64,000 bases of DNA. Origin: JACMLD01 sp044223995. Its GTDB lineage: Bacteria > Bacteroidota > Bacteroidia > Chitinophagales > Chitinophagaceae. Numbering within the stretch: position 1 is the first letter of the stretch; the number at the start of each line of letters is the position of its first letter. The notes beneath the pieces were generated by a model. The model saw only the letters and a list, made by a program, of their open reading frames with translations. It ran no database searches and was not told the origin of the DNA. A program made the translations under genes and the position numbers. Shown here in pieces: positions 1 through 8,328 of the stretch. The stretch lies in the NCBI GenBank assembly GCA_044223995.1, contig JBGALE010000002.1, positions 62,001 to 126,000 on the forward strand. Direction: 5' to 3'.

Positions 1-99
1 TTTCCCTTCCACCGTAAATGCAGCGGTAGGGGGAACATTTTCCTGTGCCTGCAAAACAAACATCATCAACACCAGGGAAAAACAAAATAAGAGTTTCAT
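1..99 (-). CDS. Exported protein, N-terminal 33 residues only
   Basis: Only the first 33 codons are in the window; the gene runs off the left edge. The start ATG (97-99, complement) is 10 bases after the stop of the TauE/SafE gene, so it is probably the last visible gene of the molybdenum operon. The N-terminus is a clear signal peptide: MKLLF, a hydrophobic core to about residue 17, then QAQ before the mature part ENVPPTAAFTVEGK. The phrase FTVEGK and the molybdenum context fit a small periplasmic protein with an oxidoreductase molybdopterin-binding (sulfite oxidase-like) domain. That identity is inference from six residues and the neighbours. Confidence 0.55.
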   Translation of the reverse strand, partial: MKLLFCFSLVLMMFVLQAQENVPPTAAFTVEGK

Positions 100-109
100 T
101 CAATCAGTA

Positions 110-847
110 TTAAGCATGGGTAAATAATAATTTATACACTGCCACCATCAGTACTAGTGCCAGCAGGTAGCGGAGTATGGATTGATTAAACCGCATGGAA
201 CCAAAATAAGCACCGCATATTCCTCCTGCAAATGCCACCCCAACATATGCATACATATCGCCGCTGAAGTGAATACCCTTTGTCAATTGTCCTGCCAGTC
301 CTGATATGGAATTTACAAAAATGAAGAGGGCGCTGATGGCAGCAGCCTGTTTCATGTTGGCCCATTTTAATAATAATAGTACAGGAGATAATATAATTCC
401 ACCGCCAATGCCGATCATTCCGGAAAGCAGTCCAATAACCGCTCCTATCAGTAATGATAAAAGCATATTAGGCTTTTTTATTTCTGCAGGCGACAGGTTG
501 CCAAAAAGAAGAAACCTTGCAATTGGTATCAGTAATAATACCCCCAATATCTTTTTATAAATAAATGTGTCGAGGGTAATCCGCCCGCCTGCATAAGCCA
601 TCGGTACGGATGATACCGCAAATGGCAGGAAAAGTTTGAAGTTAAAATGCTTCCCCCGGTAAAACTGAATAAAAGACGTAAGCGAAACAAAGAGATTCAG
701 CAGCAATGCTGTTGGTTTCATGACTTCCGGTGCAATGCTGAAAATGGCCATCAGGGCCAGGTAACCGCTGGCGCCTCCATGCCCTACCGATGCATACAGG
801 AATGCCACCAGGAATAATAAAATATAAAATAACAATATACTGTCCAT
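110..847 (-). CDS. TauE/SafE family sulfite/anion exporter
   Basis: This 245-residue polytopic inner membrane protein has the paired hydrophobic repeats of the TauE/SafE family. The conserved glycine-rich element ASVGHGGASGYLAL lies near residues 20-33, and its second copy IGLLSGMIGIGGGIILSP near 137-154. Members export sulfite, sulfoacetate or related anions. It follows moeA by 15 bp in the same orientation and so appears cotranscribed with the cofactor genes. A role in handling an anion (sulfite, molybdate or a reaction product) linked to the molybdoenzymes is inference; the substrate cannot be read from the sequence. Confidence 0.85.
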   Translation of the reverse strand: MDSILLFYILLFLVAFLYASVGHGGASGYLALMAIFSIAPEVMKPTALLLNLFVSLTSFIQFYRGKHFNFKLFLPFAVSSVPMAYAGGRITLDTFIYKKILGVLLLIPIARFLLFGNLSPAEIKKPNMLLSLLIGAVIGLLSGMIGIGGGIILSPVLLLLKWANMKQAAAISALFIFVNSISGLAGQLTKGIHFSGDMYAYVGVAFAGGICGAYFGSMRFNQSILRYLLALVLMVAVYKLLFTHA

Positions 848-862
848 TATGTATTGATACGT

Positions 863-2062
863 TTATACAGGTAATAAGTGAACTTCCACCACTTCAGCTT
901 CTTTATAATCCCCGGGTGCTTCTTCCAATTTCACCAGGCAATTGGCAAGGGCAAAAGACTGCATCCTGTAGGATTCCTGTGCGTCAAGAATTGTCACCGT
1001 ATTGCCATCATACCAACCTTTTAAAAAACATGTCAGCGACACTTTCTTTTGATACGATGCTGACAAAGGCGCATGGATAGTTTCTAATGTCAACGACCTA
1101 CCGGTTAAATTAGATAATGCAGGCAAGACATATTCATAAAAACAGGTTAGTACAGACGATGGATTTCCCGGTAACCCAAAAACGAGTTTCTCCTGCTGCT
1201 TTCCAACATACAATGGCTTCCCGGGTCTTTGTTTTATTTTGTGAAACAATTTTGTGACGCCACAATTTTCTGCCGCCTGTAATACAAAATCATAGTCGCC
1301 TGCACTGATACCACCTGTCAGCAATACCAGGTCACTTTGCTGTAATGCAGTAACAAGAATCCCGGTTAATATGTTTAAATCATCTTCTGCACTGAATATT
1401 CTCAGGTCCCGAATCTGCAATGATTGCAAGGCAGCGGTGAGTGCATATGAATTGGATTCATATACCTGGCCATGATCCAATGCATTGCCCGGTTGTTGCA
1501 ATTCCTTTCCTGTAACAATAATACTGATGGAAGGGCTTGGAACAACTTTCACAGTTGCCATACCAATTCCCGCCAGGAAACCGGTAGCTGCCGGCGTCAG
1601 CAAATGATTCGCTTTTAATGCACAGATACCTTTCTTTACTTCACTCCCTGCCGGGCGGACATTTGTACCGGGAGAAAGCTGTTCGTCATCAATGATCAAT
1701 TCTTTTTTCCCATCTGCCAACACCTTTACGGTTGTCTTTTCCTGCATGATTACCGTGTCTGCCCCTGTTGGTACAGGTGCACCCGTAAAAATGCGAACTG
1801 CATGACCCTCTGTTAAATATCTATTATCGTTACTCCCCGCAGCGATTTCACCTTCTATTATTAAATGATTCCCCTTTTCCCAGTCGTTCCAGGAAAATGC
1901 GTAACCATCCATCGATGATTGCGGAAAAGCAGGTATATCGGTTATCGGATACACGTCTTCCGCGAGCAGTTTACCCGCGGCTTCTTTCAATGGCATTACC
2001 TTAGGTGGCAATGCCACGGCGTGCTGATTAATTATCTTCTTTGCTTCTGCTACTGATATCAT
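863..2062 (-). CDS. moeA: Molybdopterin molybdotransferase MoeA
   Basis: MoeA inserts molybdate into adenylated molybdopterin in the cytoplasm, giving Moco. The 399-residue protein has the usual layout: an N-terminal MoeA domain (about 1-165, with DIPAFPQSSMDGYAF), the central MoCF-biosynthesis domain with TGGISAGDYDFV near 250 and PGNPSSVLTCFYEYVLPAL near 300, and a C-terminal domain. Length is normal. It is 18 bp downstream of moaA and 15 bp upstream of the TauE/SafE gene, so it belongs to the same operon. No adenylating MogA/MoaB-type gene is in the window; it must lie elsewhere or be dispensable. Confidence 0.95.
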   Translation of the reverse strand: MISVAEAKKIINQHAVALPPKVMPLKEAAGKLLAEDVYPITDIPAFPQSSMDGYAFSWNDWEKGNHLIIEGEIAAGSNDNRYLTEGHAVRIFTGAPVPTGADTVIMQEKTTVKVLADGKKELIIDDEQLSPGTNVRPAGSEVKKGICALKANHLLTPAATGFLAGIGMATVKVVPSPSISIIVTGKELQQPGNALDHGQVYESNSYALTAALQSLQIRDLRIFSAEDDLNILTGILVTALQQSDLVLLTGGISAGDYDFVLQAAENCGVTKLFHKIKQRPGKPLYVGKQQEKLVFGLPGNPSSVLTCFYEYVLPALSNLTGRSLTLETIHAPLSASYQKKVSLTCFLKGWYDGNTVTILDAQESYRMQSFALANCLVKLEEAPGDYKEAEVVEVHLLPV

Positions 2063-2080
2063 GCTAAACTTTATGCCATA

Positions 2081-3061
2081 TTATCCGCCAATGGTTATCA
2101 TACTCCTGTTATGAATATCTTCCGCGTGCAGGTGCACAAAGTCGGAAGTAAACTGGCCACCGAGTTCCTTTGCCTTGTTGAAAATACTTTCATGAATCAA
2201 TGCCGCTATATCCCTGCCTTCCCGCAATGCAGACAGCAGATCCGTTTCCTCCCCGGAGAACAGGCAATTTTTCATTTTACCATCTGCCGTTAACCGCATC
2301 CGGTTGCAACCACTGCAGAATGGTGCGCTCATCGTGCTGATGACAGCAAATGTTCCCTGGTGACCGGGAATGGTATATGCCTTTGCCGTGTCGTGTACAT
2401 CATTCTTCAAAGGAAGGAAAGCATATTTTTTTTCAATCTCCCCGAGCATTTCTTTCCAGGTCATTACTTTGTTGCTCGTCCACCGGTTGCCGGCAAAAGG
2501 CATAAATTCTATGAACCGTACATGCACCGGTTGATCTTTTGTCCATGCGATGAAATCATTTATCTCACCATCGTTCAATCCTTTCATTACTACCACGTTC
2601 ACTTTTACATGAAAGTTTTTTTGCAGCAGTAATTGGATATTATCGCAGACCGTTTTAAACTGATCCCTTCTTGTAATAAGCTGAAATTTTTCCGGCTGCA
2701 AGGTATCGAGGCTAATATTGAGTGATTTGATACCGGCATGCTCCAATACAGGAACAAAATCATGCAATCTTGTCCCGTTGGTAGTAAGCGTTAACTGTAC
2801 CGGAAGTTTCGACAACGAAAGGATTATATCAGCAGCGTCTTTGCGAACCAGCGGTTCACCGCCGGTCAGCCTGATTTTTTTTACACCCTGCTCCACAAAA
2901 ATTTTTGCGAGCGCTTCGATTTCAACCGGCTGCATCAGGTTGGATGCAGGTGTAAAATCATATTCCTCTTCCGGCATGCAGTAAAAGCAACGAAAATTAC
3001 AGTTATCCGTCAACGATATACGCAGGTAATCATGCACACGGTTATAGATATCTTTAATCAT
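2081..3061 (-). CDS. moaA: GTP 3',8-cyclase MoaA
   Basis: MoaA is a radical SAM enzyme that starts molybdopterin synthesis by converting GTP to 3',8-cyclo-GTP. The 326-residue protein shows the radical SAM cluster ligands C21, C25 and C28 (CNFRCFYC) and the C-terminal cluster ligands C249, C252 and C266. It ends in GG, the tail MoaA needs for activity. Its start overlaps the end of the MocA-like gene by 4 bp (ATGA), which suggests translational coupling. The partner MoaC and the MoaD/MoaE synthase genes are not in this window. Confidence 0.96.
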   Translation of the reverse strand: MIKDIYNRVHDYLRISLTDNCNFRCFYCMPEEEYDFTPASNLMQPVEIEALAKIFVEQGVKKIRLTGGEPLVRKDAADIILSLSKLPVQLTLTTNGTRLHDFVPVLEHAGIKSLNISLDTLQPEKFQLITRRDQFKTVCDNIQLLLQKNFHVKVNVVVMKGLNDGEINDFIAWTKDQPVHVRFIEFMPFAGNRWTSNKVMTWKEMLGEIEKKYAFLPLKNDVHDTAKAYTIPGHQGTFAVISTMSAPFCSGCNRMRLTADGKMKNCLFSGEETDLLSALREGRDIAALIHESIFNKAKELGGQFTSDFVHLHAEDIHNRSMITIGG

Positions 3062-3681
3062 GCCTTCTCAGTATCTTTTGAAAGTTCTTTATAATCTGCT
3101 GCTGTGTCTATATCGATACTCCCTTCCGGGAAGACAACTGTAGCTGTTTCGCCTGTGTGCTGCTGTATAATAGAACGGGCACCGGTATCACCTTTTAATG
3201 CAAGCAGTTCGGGAAATATTTTTTTATGGAAATACGCCGGCACACCTGCAGTATTATTATAACTACTGGCAATAATGGGCTTAGCGGTGTTTTGATGCGC
3301 CAGCATCAATTCATTCAATAGTGAAGAAGTCACATAAGGCTGGTCGCACAACATGATAACAGCGCCTTCGCTCTGTGGTTCAATTTGCAATAATGTTTGT
3401 ATACCACAACGGATGGAGGAGGCCATTCCCTCCTGCCAATCGGTATTGACCACCATATTTGCTTTATTAAGATCTACTTTCTTCCTGATATCATTTTCAC
3501 AGGCGCCCAATACTACTATTACCGGGTGCGCCACCGAATCAAGTGCTGCACATAGTGCATGCTGCAATAAAGTATGGCCATTGTATTCCAGCAATTGCTT
3601 TGCGGTGCCCAACCGCGATGATGCACCAGCAGCCAGGATAATAATTCCTATTTTTTGTACATCGTTTTTAATGTCCGTCAT
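3058..3681 (-). CDS. mocA: MocA-like molybdenum cofactor cytidylyltransferase (NTP transferase)
   Basis: This is a nucleotidyltransferase of the MobA/MocA fold (207 residues). The signature LAAGASSRLGTAKQLL lies near residues 16-31, with the metal-site CDQPY near 110. MocA-type enzymes join CMP from CTP to Moco, making molybdopterin cytosine dinucleotide (MCD), the form used by the xanthine-dehydrogenase family. The adjacent XdhC gene and two hydroxylase large subunits support that role over guanylyl transfer, and a separate MobA lies at 12031. It overlaps moaA by 4 bp and XdhC by 1 bp. Substrate (CTP) is inferred from context. Confidence 0.85.
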   Translation of the reverse strand: MTDIKNDVQKIGIIILAAGASSRLGTAKQLLEYNGHTLLQHALCAALDSVAHPVIVVLGACENDIRKKVDLNKANMVVNTDWQEGMASSIRCGIQTLLQIEPQSEGAVIMLCDQPYVTSSLLNELMLAHQNTAKPIIASSYNNTAGVPAYFHKKIFPELLALKGDTGARSIIQQHTGETATVVFPEGSIDIDTAADYKELSKDTEKA

Positions 3682-4850
3682 TATACAATATTACGAATCG
3701 GGGTGCTGGTTTCGGTAATTGAGTTTACAGGGCGTGTATGAATGGATTCCTGCCTGTCGCGCAGGAAATTGCCCGGGTGCGCGGCCAGTACTGCTTTGAT
3801 TTCTGCAAGGATGGAAACTGCAATTTCTTCGGGTGTTTCAGCACCTATGTCAAGACCGGTGGGGCCATACATCTTTTCTTTGTGCTCGTCAGTTATGATG
3901 ACCCCCTGTTCTTTTAATTCGTTCAGCATACGTTCCAGTCTTTTCTTTGGCCCGAGTGAACCAATATAGCGGCATTGCTGCTGCAGTAAAAATCGCATCA
4001 TGGCAAGGTCGTAATGATAGTTGTGTGTCATTAATACAAACACGGTTCGCTCATCTATCTCCAACCGCCTGATTGCTTCCTCCGGTTTAAGCACAATGAT
4101 TCTGTGTGCTCTTGGAAAACGCTGCTGGCTGGCATGCGTCACTCTTCCATCCACAATGGTTACCTGCCAGCCGAGCATGGCGGCCATCTCTGTCAGAGGC
4201 AGTGCATCATTGCCTGCACCGGCAATCACAAGTGAAACAGGTGGCTGTTGCAATTCATAAAAAGCGGTTAACTCATAGGAATCGTATGCTTGCTGGTGAT
4301 AAGATTTTTGTGCGAGTGCGTTTGCTGCATCGCCTGATACCAATGCTGCCAGTCTTATATTATCAATATTGCTGACAGCGATCTCGCCGTTTGTAAAAAA
4401 ACATGTTCCCGGTTGATGGCCATAAAAGTTTTTCGGCGAAAACAATGTGACGAGCACTGCTTCCTTTCTTTCTGAACAACATGCTTCGAGTAACGCTATC
4501 GGGTTATTTGGCTGATTGGGATCGATGGGTTCGAATAAAATATGCACAATACCATTACAACCCAACTGCACCCCGAAGTTAATATCGCCTTCGCTGTCCA
4601 TAGAGTTGTACGTAACCAGTTTGTTTTGTTTTTGAACCATCACCAGCATGGCTTTTCGGTATGCATCCCCTTCGAGACATCCACCGCTGATGGCGCCAGT
4701 CATTTTTCCATTGTCTTCTACCAGCATACGCGCACCCGGTCGCCGGTAAGAAGAGCCTTCTACCTGTATAACTGTTGCGAGTGCAGTTTGACGTCCTTCC
4801 TGTTTGGCAATTTTATAAGCATTGAGTATATCGTGTATTTCCTTTGTCAT
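3681..4850 (-). CDS. XdhC/CoxI family maturation factor
   Basis: XdhC-type proteins bind Moco, promote its sulfuration and deliver it to xanthine-dehydrogenase-family enzymes in the cytoplasm before export. The 389-residue protein has the N-terminal XdhC/CoxI domain (GAISGGCLEGDAY near 54-66) and a C-terminal Rossmann domain (LVIAGAGNDALPL near 207-219, IGSLGPKKR near 296). It starts 7 bp after the stop of the upstream large-subunit gene and ends overlapping the MocA-like gene, a tight coupling of maturation to enzyme synthesis. The family is certain from motifs; the exact client is inferred from position. Confidence 0.93.
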   Translation of the reverse strand: MTKEIHDILNAYKIAKQEGRQTALATVIQVEGSSYRRPGARMLVEDNGKMTGAISGGCLEGDAYRKAMLVMVQKQNKLVTYNSMDSEGDINFGVQLGCNGIVHILFEPIDPNQPNNPIALLEACCSERKEAVLVTLFSPKNFYGHQPGTCFFTNGEIAVSNIDNIRLAALVSGDAANALAQKSYHQQAYDSYELTAFYELQQPPVSLVIAGAGNDALPLTEMAAMLGWQVTIVDGRVTHASQQRFPRAHRIIVLKPEEAIRRLEIDERTVFVLMTHNYHYDLAMMRFLLQQQCRYIGSLGPKKRLERMLNELKEQGVIITDEHKEKMYGPTGLDIGAETPEEIAVSILAEIKAVLAAHPGNFLRDRQESIHTRPVNSITETSTPIRNIV

Positions 4851-4857
4851 AATCTAT

Positions 4858-7035
4858 TTACACTGCTTTCATATCAAAGGGCAGTTTTCGTATGCGCTTA
4901 CCTGTTAAATCGTAAATGGCATTTGTCAGCGCTGGTGTAAAAGGTGGTAAACCGGGTTCACCTACGCCGCCTGCATCGGCGCTGTTGTCCATAACATGGA
5001 TTTCAATGGGAGGTATATCATTGATGCGCGGCATTGGGTACGCATAAAAATTTTTTTCCGCCGTCATCCCATCGCTGAAAGTTATTTCATGAATGGTGGC
5101 AGCTCCCAGGGCCATTACGATTGATCCTTCCACCTGTGCCCGGATGGTATCAGGATTGACATACCAGCCACAATCCATTACAGCCCACACCTTGTCTATT
5201 TTTATTTTGCCGTCCGCCTTTCTTGATACTTTTACTACCTCGGCTACTGTTGTTCCAAAACATTCTGTAACCGCCATCCCATATCCTTCTTTTTGTTTTC
5301 TTTTTTTCCAACCGGATACCTCTTCTATTTTATCCAGCAGTTTTTGTACGCGATCATCTTTGAGGTGTTGTCTTCTGAAATCCATCGGATCTTTACCTGC
5401 TTCAACAGCCAGTTCATCAATAAAACTTTCATAGGCAAAACCATTGGTCGATGCGTATACCGAACGCCACCACATGGTAATGATCGGTGTTTCGAAAGGC
5501 ACATCTGCGATACTAAGGTTTTTGATACTGTCAGTATATGGTTTTAAAAACCCTTCCGACGCGCTTCGGTTTGCTTCATCTTTTTTTGCGCCACTCCAGT
5601 GACTGTTGTTTTGCCCGGCCATTCTCAATTTAAATGCAGCGATTTCACCGTTGGCAACAACACCCTGGCACCGGTAAGAAATACCGGGACGGTATGGACC
5701 CTGTGTCATATCATCTTCTCTTGTCCAGACAACCTGGATGGGAGTGCCCATTTCTTTTGAAATAACTGCCGCTTCATGCGGGTAATCCATAAATGCTTTT
5801 CTCCCGAAACCACCACCAAGGAAGGTCATATTTACGATCACTTTTTCCTTCGGTAACTTCATTTCCTTGCTGATAAAATCCTGCACCCAATCAGGCGCCT
5901 GTATCGGTCCCCAGATTTCAACTTTATCATCCTGGTAATGGGCCACACAATTCAATGGCTCCATACAACTGTGCGATTGATAAGGCGTTTGGTATACTAC
6001 ATCCAATTTTTTTTGCGCCTGCTGTATAACACTGTCGGGATCGCCGGTTTTACGGAATGATATTCCTTCATTTGTTTTCAGTAATTCCTGCTGGCGCTTA
6101 TAAATTTCTTCCGTATTTAAATGTTCGAATCCACTGTCATCCCATTCTACTTTTAATGCCTTCCTGCCCATCATCGCTGCCCAGGTGGAATCGGCTACTA
6201 CAGCCACCCCTTCGCGATAGGTACTGAATACACCCATCCGCACTTTGAATACTTTTTTTACTCCGGGGATTTTTTTTGTGGCTGTATCATCAAAACTTTT
6301 TACGACACCGCGCAACCTGGGATTGCGTTCCACCACAGCATACAACATGCCGGGGATCTTTTTATCCAAACCAAATATGGCAGCACCATTTGTTTTCAAA
6401 GCAGTATCCTGGCGTGGAAGCGGTTTACCAATGAGTTTGTAATCGGAACGGGCTTTGAGTGTAACATTCTTTGGTGTTTCCAATTTGGATGCATCCACCA
6501 CCAATTCGCCATAATGAAATTTCTTCCCCGTTGGTTTGTGAATCACGTGGCCTGCTTCTGCATAACATTCCGATGCAGGCACATTCCATTTTTTTGACGC
6601 GGCTTCAATCAGCATTTCCCTTGCGGTGGCGCCCAGTTTGAGTAAATTTTTATAAGAGCCACGAACAGTCGAACTGCCACCTGTAATCTGGCTGCCATAT
6701 TTTTTATTGTCGCCAGGAGCAAAGATGATATTGATTTCATTCAAATTTACTTCCAGTTCTTCTGCAACAATCTGCGGTATGGCCTGGTAAGCACCCTGTC
6801 CCATTTCAGCTCTGTGACTCAGTATGGTGACTTTGCCGGTAGTATCAATACGAACCCAGGCATTCATTTCTATCTCTGTTGCTTCCGCTTCAGCGGCGTT
6901 TAGCATAGTTGCTTCACGGGCGCTTGCGGGAAAATAGAAACCCAACCAGAGCGCTGTTCCGGTCATACCGGAAATACGGAGAAAGTTTCTCCTCGACATT
7001 GCTGATGTATTCTTTGTTGCTGTCATAGCGCGCAA
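4858..7035 (-). CDS. Molybdopterin-binding subunit, isoquinoline 1-oxidoreductase (IorB) type, copy 1
   Basis: This 725-residue protein is a catalytic large subunit of the xanthine-dehydrogenase family. A twin-arginine signal (SRRNFLR at 14-20, then a hydrophobic stretch ending ASA) predicts export folded with its cofactor. Family motifs are GQGAYQAIPQIVAEE near 83, GGSSTVRGSY near 119, GGGFGRKAFMDYP near 405 and GVGEPGLPPF near 692, which carries the catalytic glutamate. It shares its [2Fe-2S] partner with a paralogue at 8329-10482. M4 or M13 are alternative starts. The substrate is unknown; aldehydes or N-heterocycles are typical of the family. Confidence 0.92.
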   Translation of the reverse strand: MRAMTATKNTSAMSRRNFLRISGMTGTALWLGFYFPASAREATMLNAAEAEATEIEMNAWVRIDTTGKVTILSHRAEMGQGAYQAIPQIVAEELEVNLNEINIIFAPGDNKKYGSQITGGSSTVRGSYKNLLKLGATAREMLIEAASKKWNVPASECYAEAGHVIHKPTGKKFHYGELVVDASKLETPKNVTLKARSDYKLIGKPLPRQDTALKTNGAAIFGLDKKIPGMLYAVVERNPRLRGVVKSFDDTATKKIPGVKKVFKVRMGVFSTYREGVAVVADSTWAAMMGRKALKVEWDDSGFEHLNTEEIYKRQQELLKTNEGISFRKTGDPDSVIQQAQKKLDVVYQTPYQSHSCMEPLNCVAHYQDDKVEIWGPIQAPDWVQDFISKEMKLPKEKVIVNMTFLGGGFGRKAFMDYPHEAAVISKEMGTPIQVVWTREDDMTQGPYRPGISYRCQGVVANGEIAAFKLRMAGQNNSHWSGAKKDEANRSASEGFLKPYTDSIKNLSIADVPFETPIITMWWRSVYASTNGFAYESFIDELAVEAGKDPMDFRRQHLKDDRVQKLLDKIEEVSGWKKRKQKEGYGMAVTECFGTTVAEVVKVSRKADGKIKIDKVWAVMDCGWYVNPDTIRAQVEGSIVMALGAATIHEITFSDGMTAEKNFYAYPMPRINDIPPIEIHVMDNSADAGGVGEPGLPPFTPALTNAIYDLTGKRIRKLPFDMKAV

Positions 7036-7080
7036 TTTGTTTGTGTTTCAAAAAAAATCAATAGCCCCTAAAACCTCCCA

Positions 7081-7725
7081 TTACTTCGGTGCATAAGCGC
7101 CTTTCATGATCCACGTGGTCCATGCTTTTGTAAATGCTGCATGGCTCATCGGCGGTAGTGAACGGCCTTCGCCGGGATTCCAGGCAGCCATGACCAACTG
7201 ATCTGATGCGTGATCGATCAATTGTTTTTTATTCTTGAAACCATTTTGTTTGGGATCTGTTAATTGTTTTGCCAACTGATGTGGTGTCCTTCCCTGGAAA
7301 ACCATTTTCATATCTGATGGTGGCAGATGCCAGTTTGGATTGCCCGGTGGTGTATGCAGGCCAGCAGTATTGGCGGGCTGGTGACAATTGGCGCATTTCA
7401 TCGCATACAAACCTTTTCCATCTACACCTCTTTTTGGAAACATTGCATGCAGGTGGCTATCGTCGCCCTGCAATGGAATATCGCCGGCAGGATGACAGTT
7501 CACGCAACGCGGGCTCACCAATACCTTATATACACTCATAAAAGCCTGTACTGATTCAATACTGTCTTTTGTTTTGTCAGCAGGCTTATTCTTTTCCCCG
7601 ATGGTATCATTTTTACTGGTAAATGCCGTGGTAAATACGCCAGTAATCAAAACCAGCGTCGTTATTATGATCACCATTTTTACGGGTAAATGATGACGGA
7701 ATTTATGTATAAGCGGGAATCTCAT
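7081..7725 (-). CDS. Di-heme c-type cytochrome, electron acceptor of the hydroxylase
   Basis: This 214-residue protein carries two heme c attachment sites, CVNCH (74-78) and CANCH (111-115). A basic N-terminus and one hydrophobic segment (about 18-36) would anchor it to the membrane facing the periplasm or act as a signal. It lies between the [2Fe-2S] subunit and the first large subunit, with gaps of about 46 bp each side, so it is the likely electron acceptor linking the exported molybdoenzyme to the respiratory chain. Related cytochromes are often annotated as isoquinoline 1-oxidoreductase subunits. The electron-transfer role is inferred from position and heme sites. Confidence 0.85.
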   Translation of the reverse strand: MRFPLIHKFRHHLPVKMVIIITTLVLITGVFTTAFTSKNDTIGEKNKPADKTKDSIESVQAFMSVYKVLVSPRCVNCHPAGDIPLQGDDSHLHAMFPKRGVDGKGLYAMKCANCHQPANTAGLHTPPGNPNWHLPPSDMKMVFQGRTPHQLAKQLTDPKQNGFKNKKQLIDHASDQLVMAAWNPGEGRSLPPMSHAAFTKAWTTWIMKGAYAPK

Positions 7726-7772
7726 AATGTATGCTGTGTTTAATCGTTATCAAATTCTGTTGTCAGCTATGG

Positions 7773-8246
7773 TTATCCGTTTTTGCCAGCCTTTGCCTGG
7801 ATGTCGGCTGCAAGGTGTATGGCTTTTCGAATGCGGAGATAGGTTCCGCAACGACAGATATTACCAGCCATTGCATCATCGATATCCTGGTCGGTGGGAT
7901 GCGGATTTTCCCGAAGCAATACAGCAGCGGATAACAACTGGCCCGACTGGCAGTATCCGCATTGCGGCACGTCAATTTCGCGCCATGCCTGCTGCAACGG
8001 ATGATCATTGTTTTCCGATAAGCCTTCGATCGTCACTATCTGCTGTCCTTCAGCACGACTAACTTTAGTGATACAGGAACGAACCGCCTGCCCATTCATC
8101 AATACCACACAGGCGCCGCATTGTGCTACACCGCAGCCATATTTTGTTCCCGTAAGACCAACGATATCCCGTATAGCCCACAACAACGGCATGTCGGGGT
8201 CAACATCGATTTGGTACTCCTTCTTATTAATATTTAGTGTCATCAT
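7773..8246 (-). CDS. [2Fe-2S]-binding small subunit (IorA type)
   Basis: This is the electron-transfer subunit of a molybdenum hydroxylase. From the chosen start MMTLNINKKEY the protein has 157 residues. It has a plant-type [2Fe-2S] domain with C38, C43, C46 and C58, and a second all-helical [2Fe-2S] domain with C96, C99, C131 and C133 (CRCGTY). An in-frame ATG at 8279 would add 11 residues that do not fit the family, so the internal start is preferred. It has no signal peptide, so it is presumably co-exported with a Tat-bearing large subunit. It is the only such subunit for two large subunits. Confidence 0.93.
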   Translation of the reverse strand: MMTLNINKKEYQIDVDPDMPLLWAIRDIVGLTGTKYGCGVAQCGACVVLMNGQAVRSCITKVSRAEGQQIVTIEGLSENNDHPLQQAWREIDVPQCGYCQSGQLLSAAVLLRENPHPTDQDIDDAMAGNICRCGTYLRIRKAIHLAADIQAKAGKNG

Positions 8247-8328
8247 ATGCTGGAAATATATGAGGTGAGAGAAATTCATTTATACTTATTAAGAACTGAT
8301 GCCTTACGAGTCAAAAGGGTACTGCAAT

